Assembly (NCBI GenBank): GCA_963826145.1 | Contig: CAWGVW010000001.1 | Location: 1,426,001-1,490,000 of the forward strand | Direction: 5' to 3' | Source of the DNA: JBGPLJ01 sp963826145 | GTDB lineage: Bacteria > Pseudomonadota > Gammaproteobacteria > Steroidobacterales > Steroidobacteraceae | DNA length: 64,000 nt | In this document: positions 26,363-34,092 of the stretch, one piece after another | Layout: every line of letters starts with the position of its first letter | Numbering within the stretch: the first letter of the stretch is position 1 | Notes under the pieces: generated by a model | Told to the model about the DNA's origin: nothing | The model's database searches: none | What the model saw: the letters and a program-made list of their open reading frames with translations, nothing else | Program-made: the position numbers and the translations under genes

Positions 26363-27318
26363 CCGCCGCCAGCCTCTTCGTTGGCCCCGGTAATCTTGAT
26401 GGCCTCAATCTCCGCGAGCGCATCGATTTCGGACAAGTCGCTCACGAGGGTCAGGTGCCTGCCGCTCGCAGGCCGCACATGGAGCGGCGCGTAGGGCTCG
26501 GCCTGCACGATCTCGATCAGCCCCTCGCGCACCATCTCGAGGAGCGCGATGAAGGTCACCGTCACGCCGCGCCGCCCCTCTTCGGGGCGAAACAGCTGCA
26601 CGAATTCGACAAAGCTCGCGGCCCTGAGCGCCGCGAGAATCTCCGACATCCTCTGGCGCACCGTCAGCGGCTCGCGATTGACGTGATGATGCGCGAACAT
26701 CTGCGAGCGCGCGAGCACGTCCTTGAAGGCGACCAGCATTTCCTGCAGATGCACCTGCGGCACGAGCCGCACGACCTTGCGCTCGATGAGTTCCGCGTTC
26801 GCCGCCCACTGGTCGCGTTCGAGCCGCGGCAGCGCATCGATGTCTTCGGCGGCCTTCTTGTAACGCTCGTATTCCTGCAGACGGCGCACCAGCTCCGCTC
26901 GCGGGTCCATCTCCTCGTCCGTGCCTTCGCCTGCAGGGCGCGGCAGCAACATTCGCGACTTGATCTCGGCGAGCATCGCGGCCATCACCAGGTATTCGCC
27001 GGCAAGCTCGAGTTCCAGGTCCACCATCACCTCGATGTAGCGCATGTACTGGCGCGTGATCTCCGCAATCGGGATGTCGAGGACGTCGAGATTCTGGCGG
27101 CGGATGAGATAGAGCAGCAGGTCGAGCGGGCCCTCGAACGCCTCGAGGAAGACTTCGAGCGCTTGCGGCGGAATGTACAGATCCCGCGGCAGTTCTGTCA
27201 TCGGCTCGCCATCGACGATTGCGAAGGGCATCTCGCCCTGCGACGGCGGATTTTCCGCAAGCGGCAGCTCGCGGTCGTTCGGGACGACCGTCAATTGCGG
27301 TTTGGAGCGACTCGCCAT
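26359..27318 (-). CDS. scpA: Segregation and condensation protein A
   Basis: ScpA (319 aa) is the kleisin subunit bridging SMC heads. Its N-terminal domain has FLEAFEGPLDLLLYLIRRQNLD and PIAEITRQYMRYIE, followed by LAGEYLVMAAMLAEIKSRMLLP, the helix that contacts the SMC neck. The C-terminal winged helix includes RRGVTVTFIALLEMVREGLIEI. About 60 residues at the N-terminus precede the core and look unstructured. It lies 21 bp downstream of trpS and is coupled to scpB. Confidence 0.95.
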   Translation of the reverse strand: MASRSKPQLTVVPNDRELPLAENPPSQGEMPFAIVDGEPMTELPRDLYIPPQALEVFLEAFEGPLDLLLYLIRRQNLDVLDIPIAEITRQYMRYIEVMVDLELELAGEYLVMAAMLAEIKSRMLLPRPAGEGTDEEMDPRAELVRRLQEYERYKKAAEDIDALPRLERDQWAANAELIERKVVRLVPQVHLQEMLVAFKDVLARSQMFAHHHVNREPLTVRQRMSEILAALRAASFVEFVQLFRPEEGRRGVTVTFIALLEMVREGLIEIVQAEPYAPLHVRPASGRHLTLVSDLSEIDALAEIEAIKITGANEEAGGG

Positions 27319-27339
27319 GCGTAGCTCGAGTGCCGAATG

Positions 27340-28557
27340 TCAGCGGTAGTTGAGACCCATCGCCTGCCGCACGTCATCGAGGGTTTGACGGGCGGCCTCG
27401 CGCGCTTTCTCGCAGCCTTCGGTAATGATGCCACGAACGAGCTCCGGATTGTCTTCGAATTCCTGGGCGCGCCTCCTGATGCCGCTGATCTCCTCGACCA
27501 CCTTGTCGATGAGCGGCTTCTTGCAGTCGAGGCAGCCGATGCCTGCGGTGCGACACCCGTTCGCGGCCCAGGTCTTCACGTCCTCGGCCGAATAGATTTC
27601 GTGCAGCTGCCAAACCGGGCACTTCGCCGGATCGCCGGGATCGCTGCGCCGCACGCGCGCCGGATCGGTCTGCATGGTCCTGAGCTTCTTCGCGACCTCC
27701 TCCGGGTCTTCGCGCAGGCCGATCGTATTGCCGTAGGTCTTGGACATCTTGCGGCCGTCGACCCCTGGCACCTTCGGCGTTTTCGTGAGGAGCACCTGCG
27801 GCTCGGGCAGGATCGTGACACCCGAGCCCTCGAGGTAGCCGAGCAAGCGCTCGCGATCCGCCACCGTGATGCGCGTGTTCGATTCGACGAGCGCGCGCCC
27901 ACGAGCGAGTGCGTCCGCGTCGCCTTCCTCCTGGAACTTTTTGCGCAGCTGGCGGTATTGCGCGCCGTTGCGACCGCCCAGCGTCTTGATGGCCTTCTCG
28001 CACTTCTGCTCGAAATCCGGTTCACGGCCGTAGAGGTGATTGAACCGGCGCGCGACTTCGCGCGTGATCTCGACGTGCGCCACCTGGTCCTCGCCGACCG
28101 GGACGTACGCCGGCTTGTAGATGACGATATCCGCCGACTGCAGCAGCGGATAGCCGAGAAAGCCGTACGTGGCGAGATCCTTGTCCTTGATCTGTTCCTG
28201 CTGATCCTTGTAGCTGGGTACCCGCTCGAGCCAGCCGAGGGGCGTGATCATCGACAGCAGCAGGTGCAGTTCCGCGTGTTCGGGCACGCGGGACTGGATG
28301 AACATGGTTGCAACGCCCGGATTAAGTCCGACCGCGAGCCAGTCGATCACCATGTCCCAGACCCATTCGGCGATCTTCGGCGTGTCTTTCTCGTAGCCCG
28401 TGGTGAGCGCGTGCCAATCGGCCACGAAGAAGTAGCACTCGTGCTCGTATTGCAGCTGGGTCCAGTTCTTCAGCGCGCCATGGAGATTCCCGAGGTGGAG
28501 CGGTCCGGTCGGCCGCATGCCCGAAACGACCCGGCCCCGCGGGGGGTGGCTCGACAC
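27340..28557 (-). CDS. trpS: Tryptophanyl-tRNA synthetase
   Basis: TrpRS charges tRNA-Trp. The 405-aa protein starts with GTG seven bases after AGGAAA. The class-I signature HLGNLHG lies at about residues 20-27 and KMSK at about 260 (DGRKMSKTYGN). Compared with the short E. coli enzyme it has an extra segment of roughly 65 residues between NHLYGREPDF and LPEPQVLLT. A cysteine-rich stretch (CRTAGIGCLDCKK) near the C-terminus also stands out. Such longer forms occur in several gammaproteobacteria. Confidence 0.95.
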   Translation of the reverse strand: MSSHPPRGRVVSGMRPTGPLHLGNLHGALKNWTQLQYEHECYFFVADWHALTTGYEKDTPKIAEWVWDMVIDWLAVGLNPGVATMFIQSRVPEHAELHLLLSMITPLGWLERVPSYKDQQEQIKDKDLATYGFLGYPLLQSADIVIYKPAYVPVGEDQVAHVEITREVARRFNHLYGREPDFEQKCEKAIKTLGGRNGAQYRQLRKKFQEEGDADALARGRALVESNTRITVADRERLLGYLEGSGVTILPEPQVLLTKTPKVPGVDGRKMSKTYGNTIGLREDPEEVAKKLRTMQTDPARVRRSDPGDPAKCPVWQLHEIYSAEDVKTWAANGCRTAGIGCLDCKKPLIDKVVEEISGIRRRAQEFEDNPELVRGIITEGCEKAREAARQTLDDVRQAMGLNYR

Positions 28558-28715
28558 GTCAGGGTTTCCTGCGGCGGATCGCGACGGGTGCTTCAGAGAG
28601 GGGGTGAGGAAGTTGTGTAATTACATCCCGCAAGCTCTTATTTCTTAACACGAAGTACTCCCCAGAATCCCCTGCCGACGGTCGTCGCTGACACGCGCCG
28701 CCGATGCAGGCGCGG

Positions 28716-28721
28716 ATTATA
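28716..28721 (-). promoter_or_regulatory. Probable trpS-scpAB promoter (-10 element)
   Basis: TATAAT on the minus strand is followed by a G+C-rich discriminator (CCGCGCC). It lies about 160 bp upstream of the trpS start, just downstream of the yciO stop. No strong -35 is visible at 16-18 bp. The GC-rich discriminator resembles the other translation-related promoters in the window. Confidence 0.5.
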
Positions 28722-28735
28722 CGTGGATACATCCC

Positions 28736-29374
28736 TCAGCTGGATGGCTGGAGCTCCACGGCGGTGGTGATCTGTCCCCGCCCGCGCCGAACGACCGTTG
28801 GCGGATCGACCGCGAGATCAATGACAGTCGTCGGTTCGAGGCCGCAATTGCCGCCGTCCAGTACAGCCTCCACGTCGTGCTGGAGCCGGTCGCGGATCTC
28901 CCGCGCGTTGGTTAACGGCTGCTCGTCCCCGGGGAGCAGCAGGGTGGAGCTCATGAGAGGCTCGCCGAGCTCGGCGAGCAGGAGCTGTGAAATCGGGTGA
29001 TCCGGCACGCGGATACCGATCGTGCGTCGGCGCGGATTCTGCAGGCGGCGTGGCGTTTCCCGGGTTGCCGCCAGCAGGAAAGTGAATGGTCCCGGCGTAT
29101 GCGCCTTGAGGAAGCGGTACTGGCGGTTGTCGACCCGTGCGTAGCGGGAGATCTCGGACAGGTCCCGGCAGACGAGCGTGAAATGGTGATGGCGGTCGGC
29201 TTCACGGATGCGCCGGATGCGCTCGAGCGCGTCTTTGTCGCCGATATGGCAGCCGAGCGCATAGCAGGAGTCGGTCGGGTAGACGATCAATCCGCCCGCA
29301 CGCACGATGGCAACCGCCTGGCGGATGAGGCGCAGTTGCGGGTCACGCGGGTGCAATTCGAACAATTGGCTCAT
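28736..29374 (-). CDS. yciO: YrdC/Sua5-family protein, YciO type
   Basis: This 212-aa protein has the YrdC nucleotide-binding fold, with GGLIVYPTDSCYALGCHIGD, the KAHTPGPFTFLL loop and RVPDHPISQLLL. It is the YciO branch rather than TsaC/Sua5: the N-terminus (MSQLFELHPRDPQLRLI) and length fit YciO. Whether YciO contributes to tRNA threonylcarbamoyladenosine formation is unsettled, so no reaction is assigned. It diverges from yciB. Confidence 0.9.
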   Translation of the reverse strand: MSQLFELHPRDPQLRLIRQAVAIVRAGGLIVYPTDSCYALGCHIGDKDALERIRRIREADRHHHFTLVCRDLSEISRYARVDNRQYRFLKAHTPGPFTFLLAATRETPRRLQNPRRRTIGIRVPDHPISQLLLAELGEPLMSSTLLLPGDEQPLTNAREIRDRLQHDVEAVLDGGNCGLEPTTVIDLAVDPPTVVRRGRGQITTAVELQPSS

Positions 29375-29381
29375 GTTTCAG

Positions 29382-29387
29382 TATGAT
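29382..29387 (+). promoter_or_regulatory. Probable yciB promoter (-10 element)
   Basis: TATGAT is followed by the GC-rich discriminator ACGCGCCCCCCG. It lies in the gap between divergent yciO and yciB, about 70 bp upstream of yciB. A partial -35 match (TTCGAA) lies slightly too far upstream, at 19 bp, so only the -10 is well supported. Confidence 0.45.
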
Positions 29388-29457
29388 ACGCGCCCCCCGA
29401 TCCAGGGCGACCGCGTTGCGCGCGTCGCGCCGTGACGGGACGGAGACGTCGTAAGAG

Positions 29458-30024
29458 ATGCAGATCTTCTGGGCCCTGCTGCCCCTCATCGCATTTGTCG
29501 TCAGCTTCAAGCTGGCCGGCATCTATGTTGCGACCGGCATCCTGATCGGCGTGGCGCTTGTGCAGCTCGTCGCGCACCGCTTGCGCGCCGGCAGCTACAA
29601 GCCGATGCATCTGCTCGTTGCCGGTCTTGCGGTCGTACTCGGCGGCGCAACGCTGCTCCTGCACGACCAGCGTTTCATCCAGTGGAAGGCGACCGTCCTC
29701 TTCTGGATTCTTGCGGTGGCTTTCCTCGGGAGCCAGTTCATCGGCAAGCGCACGCTGGTCGAGCGCCTGTTCCAGACGACGACTGAAATCGACTTCAAGC
29801 TCGAGCCGCGCCACTGGCGCACGCTCAATCTCATCTGGGTCGTCTTCTACGCGGCGCTCGGCGCGCTCAATCTGTATGTCGCCTGGCACTACAGCCTCGA
29901 CACCTGGGTGAACTTCAAGGCATATGGGCTGACGGCGCTCAATGTCGTCTTCGTTCTGCCGCAGGCCTTCTGGCTCGCGTCGCGCGGCGACATCGCGGCG
30001 AAGTCGCCGGAGCAGCCGCCATGA
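29458..30024 (+). CDS. yciB: Inner membrane septation protein YciB (IspZ family)
   Basis: The 188-aa protein has five hydrophobic segments: about residues 4-24, 33-50, 52-70, 80-98 and 122-170. It also has the family sequences KWKATVLFW-like IQWKATVLFWILAVAFLGSQ and WVNFKAYGLTALNVVFVL. YciB/IspZ is linked to envelope integrity and septation, with no known enzymatic activity. Its last bases overlap the bolA start (ATGA). Confidence 0.94.
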   Translation: MQIFWALLPLIAFVVSFKLAGIYVATGILIGVALVQLVAHRLRAGSYKPMHLLVAGLAVVLGGATLLLHDQRFIQWKATVLFWILAVAFLGSQFIGKRTLVERLFQTTTEIDFKLEPRHWRTLNLIWVVFYAALGALNLYVAWHYSLDTWVNFKAYGLTALNVVFVLPQAFWLASRGDIAAKSPEQPP

Positions 30025-30359
30025 CGGCGGCGCCAGTCCTGGCAGCCGGCCGCATCGAGCGTATCCGGGGCGCACTTGCCGCGCTCACGCCTGTGGAACT
30101 CGAGGTGATCGATGAGAGCCACTTGCATGCCGGGCACGCGGGTGCAAAGAGCGGCCGCGGCCACTACCGGGTGCGCGTCGTATCGCAACGCTTCGCGAAT
30201 CTTGCGCCGCTAGCGCGTCATCGCGCCGTGTACGAAGTGCTCGGCACGCTGATGGCGTCCGACATCCACGCGCTCACGCTCGAAACCCTGACTCCAGCGG
30301 AGGCGGCGTCGCGCCCCGGCCGCATTCACACCATCCCACGAGGATCCCATGAAGAGTAG
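30021..30359 (+). CDS. BolA family protein
   Basis: This 112-aa BolA-fold protein has HYRVRVVSQRFANLAPLARHRAVYEVLG, containing the conserved His and the FxGxxxVxRHRxVY-like core. A longer loop (HLHAGHAGAKSGRGH) carries histidines that in BolA proteins help bind shared Fe-S clusters with monothiol glutaredoxins. It overlaps yciB at its start and the parvulin gene at its end by 11 bases. Confidence 0.9.
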   Translation: MTAAPVLAAGRIERIRGALAALTPVELEVIDESHLHAGHAGAKSGRGHYRVRVVSQRFANLAPLARHRAVYEVLGTLMASDIHALTLETLTPAEAASRPGRIHTIPRGSHEE

Positions 30360-31260
30360 AACGAGAACGACAGCGGCTCCGTACGCGGCTACCGCTGCGA
30401 TTGCGATCATCGGCGCTCTTGCCGTCACTGCGTGCAATCCACAAGGTGCCAATGCGCCGGTCGCGGCCGGATCCACAGGGAGCGCCGCCCAGCCGGCGAC
30501 GCCGAGCACGGCAAAGCCGCCGGCCACGGTCGATGGACAGCCGATCACGCACGAAGTACTCGACTTCGTCGCCCGCAACAATGCGGGCAAGAAATACGAC
30601 GAGCTGACGACGGAGCAGCAGAAGAAGCTTGTCGATGAACTCGTGCGCATTCAGCTCCTCGCAAACGAAGCCATCGCCAAGGGCAGGGACAAGGACCGGG
30701 ACATCGTCCAGTCGATCGAGCTCGGGCGCCTGAACGTGCTGATGCAGTCGACGCTCACCGAGTACCTCAAGGACAAGCAGCCGACGGAGGCGGAGGTGCG
30801 CTCCTACTACGAGCAATGGATCAAGGATCTGCCGCGCGTGCAGTACCACATCCACATGATCAGCGTGCAGACCCAGCCCTATGCCGAGGATCGAATCAAC
30901 GAGCTGCGCAAGGGCGCTGACTTCATCGCCATCGCGAAGCGTGAGGCAAGCGGCGAGGCTGCGAAGCAGAGCGCGGCCAACGGGGGCTGGGTCACGCTCG
31001 ACAGTCTGGCGCCAGCGCTCGCCAATGCGATCTCCGCGCTCAAGGTCGGTCAATACACGACCGAGCCCGTCCAGCTGCCGGAGGGCTGGGGCATCATCAA
31101 GCTCGACGAAACACGTGCCGCGGAGAAGCCGGACTTTGACCGCGTCCGTCAGGCCCTCGCGCGCGATCTCGCGTCGAAGAAAGTCGACGCGCTGGTCGAT
31201 GAGCTGAAGAAGAAGGCCAAGATCGAATACGCCACGGCGCCACCCGCGACCGGCGGCTGA
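30349..31260 (+). CDS. Parvulin-type peptidyl-prolyl isomerase, predicted lipoprotein
   Basis: The 303-aa protein has an N-terminal hydrophobic signal ending in VTAC, a plausible lipobox. A Pro/Ala-rich linker and a helical SurA/PpiC-like region (EVLDFVARNNAGKKYDEL to about residue 160) follow. The PpiC domain then runs from QYHIHMISVQ through GGWVTLDSLAPAL to PVQLPEGWGIIKLDETR. It should fold or chaperone exported proteins in the periplasm. It converges with ligA with an eight-base gap and no visible terminator. Confidence 0.88.
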   Translation: MKSRTRTTAAPYAATAAIAIIGALAVTACNPQGANAPVAAGSTGSAAQPATPSTAKPPATVDGQPITHEVLDFVARNNAGKKYDELTTEQQKKLVDELVRIQLLANEAIAKGRDKDRDIVQSIELGRLNVLMQSTLTEYLKDKQPTEAEVRSYYEQWIKDLPRVQYHIHMISVQTQPYAEDRINELRKGADFIAIAKREASGEAAKQSAANGGWVTLDSLAPALANAISALKVGQYTTEPVQLPEGWGIIKLDETRAAEKPDFDRVRQALARDLASKKVDALVDELKKKAKIEYATAPPATGG

Positions 31261-31268
31261 ACCGCAGG

Positions 31269-33287
31269 CTAGCGCGACAGCAGCTCCAGGAATTCGCCCT
31301 CGTCAAGCACGCGCACGCCGAGCCCCTCGGCCTTTTGGCGCTTGGAGCCCGCGTCTGCGCCGGCGATGACGAAATCGGTCTTCTTCGAGACTGAACCAGC
31401 AACTTTCGCGCCGAGCGCAGTGAGGCGGTCGGAAGCTGCGTCGCGGGTCATGGCGCTCAAGGTGCCGGTGAGCACGACGGTCTTGCCGGCGAAGGGCGAG
31501 TCGCTCGCGGCCGCGCGCTCGATATGGGGCCAGGTCACTCCCTGCGCGATGAGGTCGTCGATCACGTCTGCCTGCCGTGCGTCGTGCAGGAACCGATGAA
31601 TGCTGTGCGCGATGATCGGCCCGACGTCGGGCACAGCGTCGATTTCCTCTTCACTCGCCGCTCGCAGCGGTCCAAGATCCCCGAAGTGCTGGGCGAGAGC
31701 GAGCGCCGTCGCTTCACCGACGTTCGGTATCCCGAGCGCGTGCAGGAGCCTCGGCAGTGTCGTGCGCTTGCTGCGCTTGAGCGCGTCCACGAGTTTGGCC
31801 GCGGATTTTTCCCCCATGTGTTCGAGTTCCGCGAGTATGTGCGCCTCGAGCCGGTAAAGGTCGGCCGGCGTCGAGACCAGATTGCGCTCGACGAGCTGGT
31901 CGACGAGTTCGGTGCCGAGGCCCTGGATATCGAGCGCCCGCCGGCTCGCGAAATGCCGCAGCGCTTCCTTGCGCTGGGCTGCGCAGACGAAGCCGCCTGT
32001 ACAACGTGCCACGGCTTTCTCTTCGGTGCGTTCGACTGGTGACCCGCAGACCGGGCAAGTGGCGGGCAACACGACTGCACGCGCATCCGGCGGCCGCCGC
32101 TCGAGGAGCACTCTTGCGACTTCCGGGATCACGTCACCCGCACGGCGCACGACCACGGTATCCCCGATGCGCACGTCTTTGCGCTCGACCTCGTCCATGT
32201 TGTGCAGGGTCGCGTTGCTCACGGTCACGCCGCCGACGAAAACCGGCGTGAGCCTTGCGACGGGTGTCAGTGCGCCGGTGCGGCCGACCTGAAACTCGAC
32301 GTCGCGCACGACGGTGAGTTCTTCCTCTGCGGGAAACTTGTGGGCGATCGCCCAGCGCGGAGCCCGTGAAACGAATCCGAGAGCCTGCTGATCGGCGAGG
32401 ACATCCACTTTGTAGACGACACCGTCGATCTGATAGGCGAGTCCGCCGCGGCGCGTACCGACGTCACGAAAATACTCGAGACAACCGGCGAGTCCGCGCA
32501 CCACTCGCGTCTCCGGGCAGATCTTCAGGCCCCAGCTCTTCAGGCGCGTCAGCACTTCGGAGTGCCGATCCGCGATCGGCGCATCGCCGGCGGCGCCAAG
32601 GCCGTAGAAGAAGATGTCGAGCGGGCGCGCCGCGGCGAGCCGCGGATCGAGCTGCCGCAGGCTCCCGGCCGCGGCATTGCGCGGATTCACGAGTGTCTTT
32701 TCGCCGCGAGCGAGCGCCGCGTCGTTGAAGCGGCGAAACCCCTCGAGCGGCATGAAGACTTCGCCGCGGACTTCGAGCGCGGCTGGAAAGTTTCTGCCCG
32801 CGAGGCGCAGCGGCACAGACTTGATCGTGCGGATGCTGTGCGTCACGTCTTCGCCCGTCGTGCCGTCACCGCGCGTCGCACCGAGCACGAGGACGCCGCG
32901 TTCATAGCGGAGCGACACGGCGAGGCCATCGAGCTTCGGTTCCGCCGAATAGTCGACGTCATCCTCGCGCCCCAGGCGTTCGCGCACCCGCCGGTCGAAT
33001 GCGCGCACCTCGTCTTCCGAGAGCGCGTTGTCGAGTGACAGCATCGGCAGCCGGTGCACGACCTCGCCGAAGACCTTGACTGCGGTACCGCTCACCCGCT
33101 GGGTTGGCGAGTCCGGCGTAACAAGCGAGGGAAACTGCGTTTCGAGCCGCTTCAGCTCCTCCATCAGGCGGTCGTACTCGGCGTCCGGCACTTCCGGATC
33201 GTCGAGGACGTAGTAGCGGTAGTTGTGACGCTCGAGCTCGGCGCGCAGTTCAGCGACGCGAGCGCCGGCGGCCGCAACGCTTTTCAT
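31269..33287 (-). CDS. ligA: NAD-dependent DNA ligase
   Basis: LigA seals nicks at Okazaki junctions and in repair using NAD. The 672-aa protein has the Ia domain (AELRAELERHNYRYYVLDDPEVPDAEYD) and adenylation motif KLDG (YSAEPKLDGLAVSLRYERG), then the OB fold. The Cys4 zinc finger (CPVCGSPVE to FVCAAQ), helix-hairpin-helix repeats and a C-terminal BRCT domain (GKTVVLTGTLSAMTRDAAS) complete it. It lies ten bases downstream of zipA in the common smc-zipA-ligA order. Confidence 0.97.
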   Translation of the reverse strand: MKSVAAAGARVAELRAELERHNYRYYVLDDPEVPDAEYDRLMEELKRLETQFPSLVTPDSPTQRVSGTAVKVFGEVVHRLPMLSLDNALSEDEVRAFDRRVRERLGREDDVDYSAEPKLDGLAVSLRYERGVLVLGATRGDGTTGEDVTHSIRTIKSVPLRLAGRNFPAALEVRGEVFMPLEGFRRFNDAALARGEKTLVNPRNAAAGSLRQLDPRLAAARPLDIFFYGLGAAGDAPIADRHSEVLTRLKSWGLKICPETRVVRGLAGCLEYFRDVGTRRGGLAYQIDGVVYKVDVLADQQALGFVSRAPRWAIAHKFPAEEELTVVRDVEFQVGRTGALTPVARLTPVFVGGVTVSNATLHNMDEVERKDVRIGDTVVVRRAGDVIPEVARVLLERRPPDARAVVLPATCPVCGSPVERTEEKAVARCTGGFVCAAQRKEALRHFASRRALDIQGLGTELVDQLVERNLVSTPADLYRLEAHILAELEHMGEKSAAKLVDALKRSKRTTLPRLLHALGIPNVGEATALALAQHFGDLGPLRAASEEEIDAVPDVGPIIAHSIHRFLHDARQADVIDDLIAQGVTWPHIERAAASDSPFAGKTVVLTGTLSAMTRDAASDRLTALGAKVAGSVSKKTDFVIAGADAGSKRQKAEGLGVRVLDEGEFLELLSR

Positions 33288-33297
33288 GAGTCCCGAG

Positions 33298-34092
33298 TCA
33301 GCGCTGGCCGGCGGCCGCGAGCCGCTCGAGCCGGTGCTGATAGTCGATGAGGCCCTCGCGAATGTTCATCAGCCGCTGGGCCGACAAGCCTGCGCCGCGC
33401 TCGTCCTGGACCAAGCCGTGCAAGCGCTCGGCAAGACTCCTTGCCGCTTCGAGCAGGGTGTCGAAGGTCTGCATCGGCGACAGCGTCCCCGGCAGCACGG
33501 CGAACAGCGTCACGCCCGGGTAACGCTTGCCGGCGACATTGCGCAGGTCGAAGGTGCCGGGCTCGACGAGACTCGCCACGCTGAAGAGCGTCCGGCCCTC
33601 GGCTTCCCGATGGAAGATGTCGTAGCGGCCGTGCACCAGTCTTTCGGCGACGAGTGCGTCGACGAGCGCCTGCCCCTCGAAGCGCTCAAGCGGCGGCGCC
33701 GAAACTCGCAGGGTGACGATCTTCTGCTCCTTCGGCCAGGCATCGACCGAGGTGGTGCGTTCCGCCTGCGCAACGTCCGCCGCCGGTTCATCAAGCGAGG
33801 ACAGGACGGATTCCAGGACCGGAATTTGCTCCGGTGGCCGGGATTCCTCGGCTTTGCGCCGCAGGCGATCAAGTTCGGCCTTCTCGTCGTTTTCGTCTTG
33901 TGGCGCGGCAAGTGGCTGCGTGCGCGCAGTCTCCAGGTTCTTGAGGGTCGGCTCGAAGCGCTCGCCGGCACGCTTCTCGGACTTGGCGCTAGCCTGGCGC
34001 GGCCGTCGCGTTTCCCAGATCCAGAGCCCCAGCAGGAAGAGCAATCCCAGCCCGACGAGAATCCAGCGCAGTTCCTGCATGACGGCACTCAC
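33298..34092 (-). CDS. zipA: Cell division protein ZipA
   Basis: ZipA anchors FtsZ to the inner membrane at the septum. The 264-aa protein has an N-terminal transmembrane helix (LRWILVGLGLLFLLGLWIW), a variable charged linker to about residue 130 and the C-terminal FtsZ-binding domain (KIVTLRVSAPPLERFEGQAL to LHGLVQDERGAGLSAQR). The GTG at 34092 overlaps the smc stop (GTGA); an ATG four codons later is an alternative. ZipA restricts the host to gammaproteobacteria. Confidence 0.93.
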   Translation of the reverse strand: MSAVMQELRWILVGLGLLFLLGLWIWETRRPRQASAKSEKRAGERFEPTLKNLETARTQPLAAPQDENDEKAELDRLRRKAEESRPPEQIPVLESVLSSLDEPAADVAQAERTTSVDAWPKEQKIVTLRVSAPPLERFEGQALVDALVAERLVHGRYDIFHREAEGRTLFSVASLVEPGTFDLRNVAGKRYPGVTLFAVLPGTLSPMQTFDTLLEAARSLAERLHGLVQDERGAGLSAQRLMNIREGLIDYQHRLERLAAAGQR

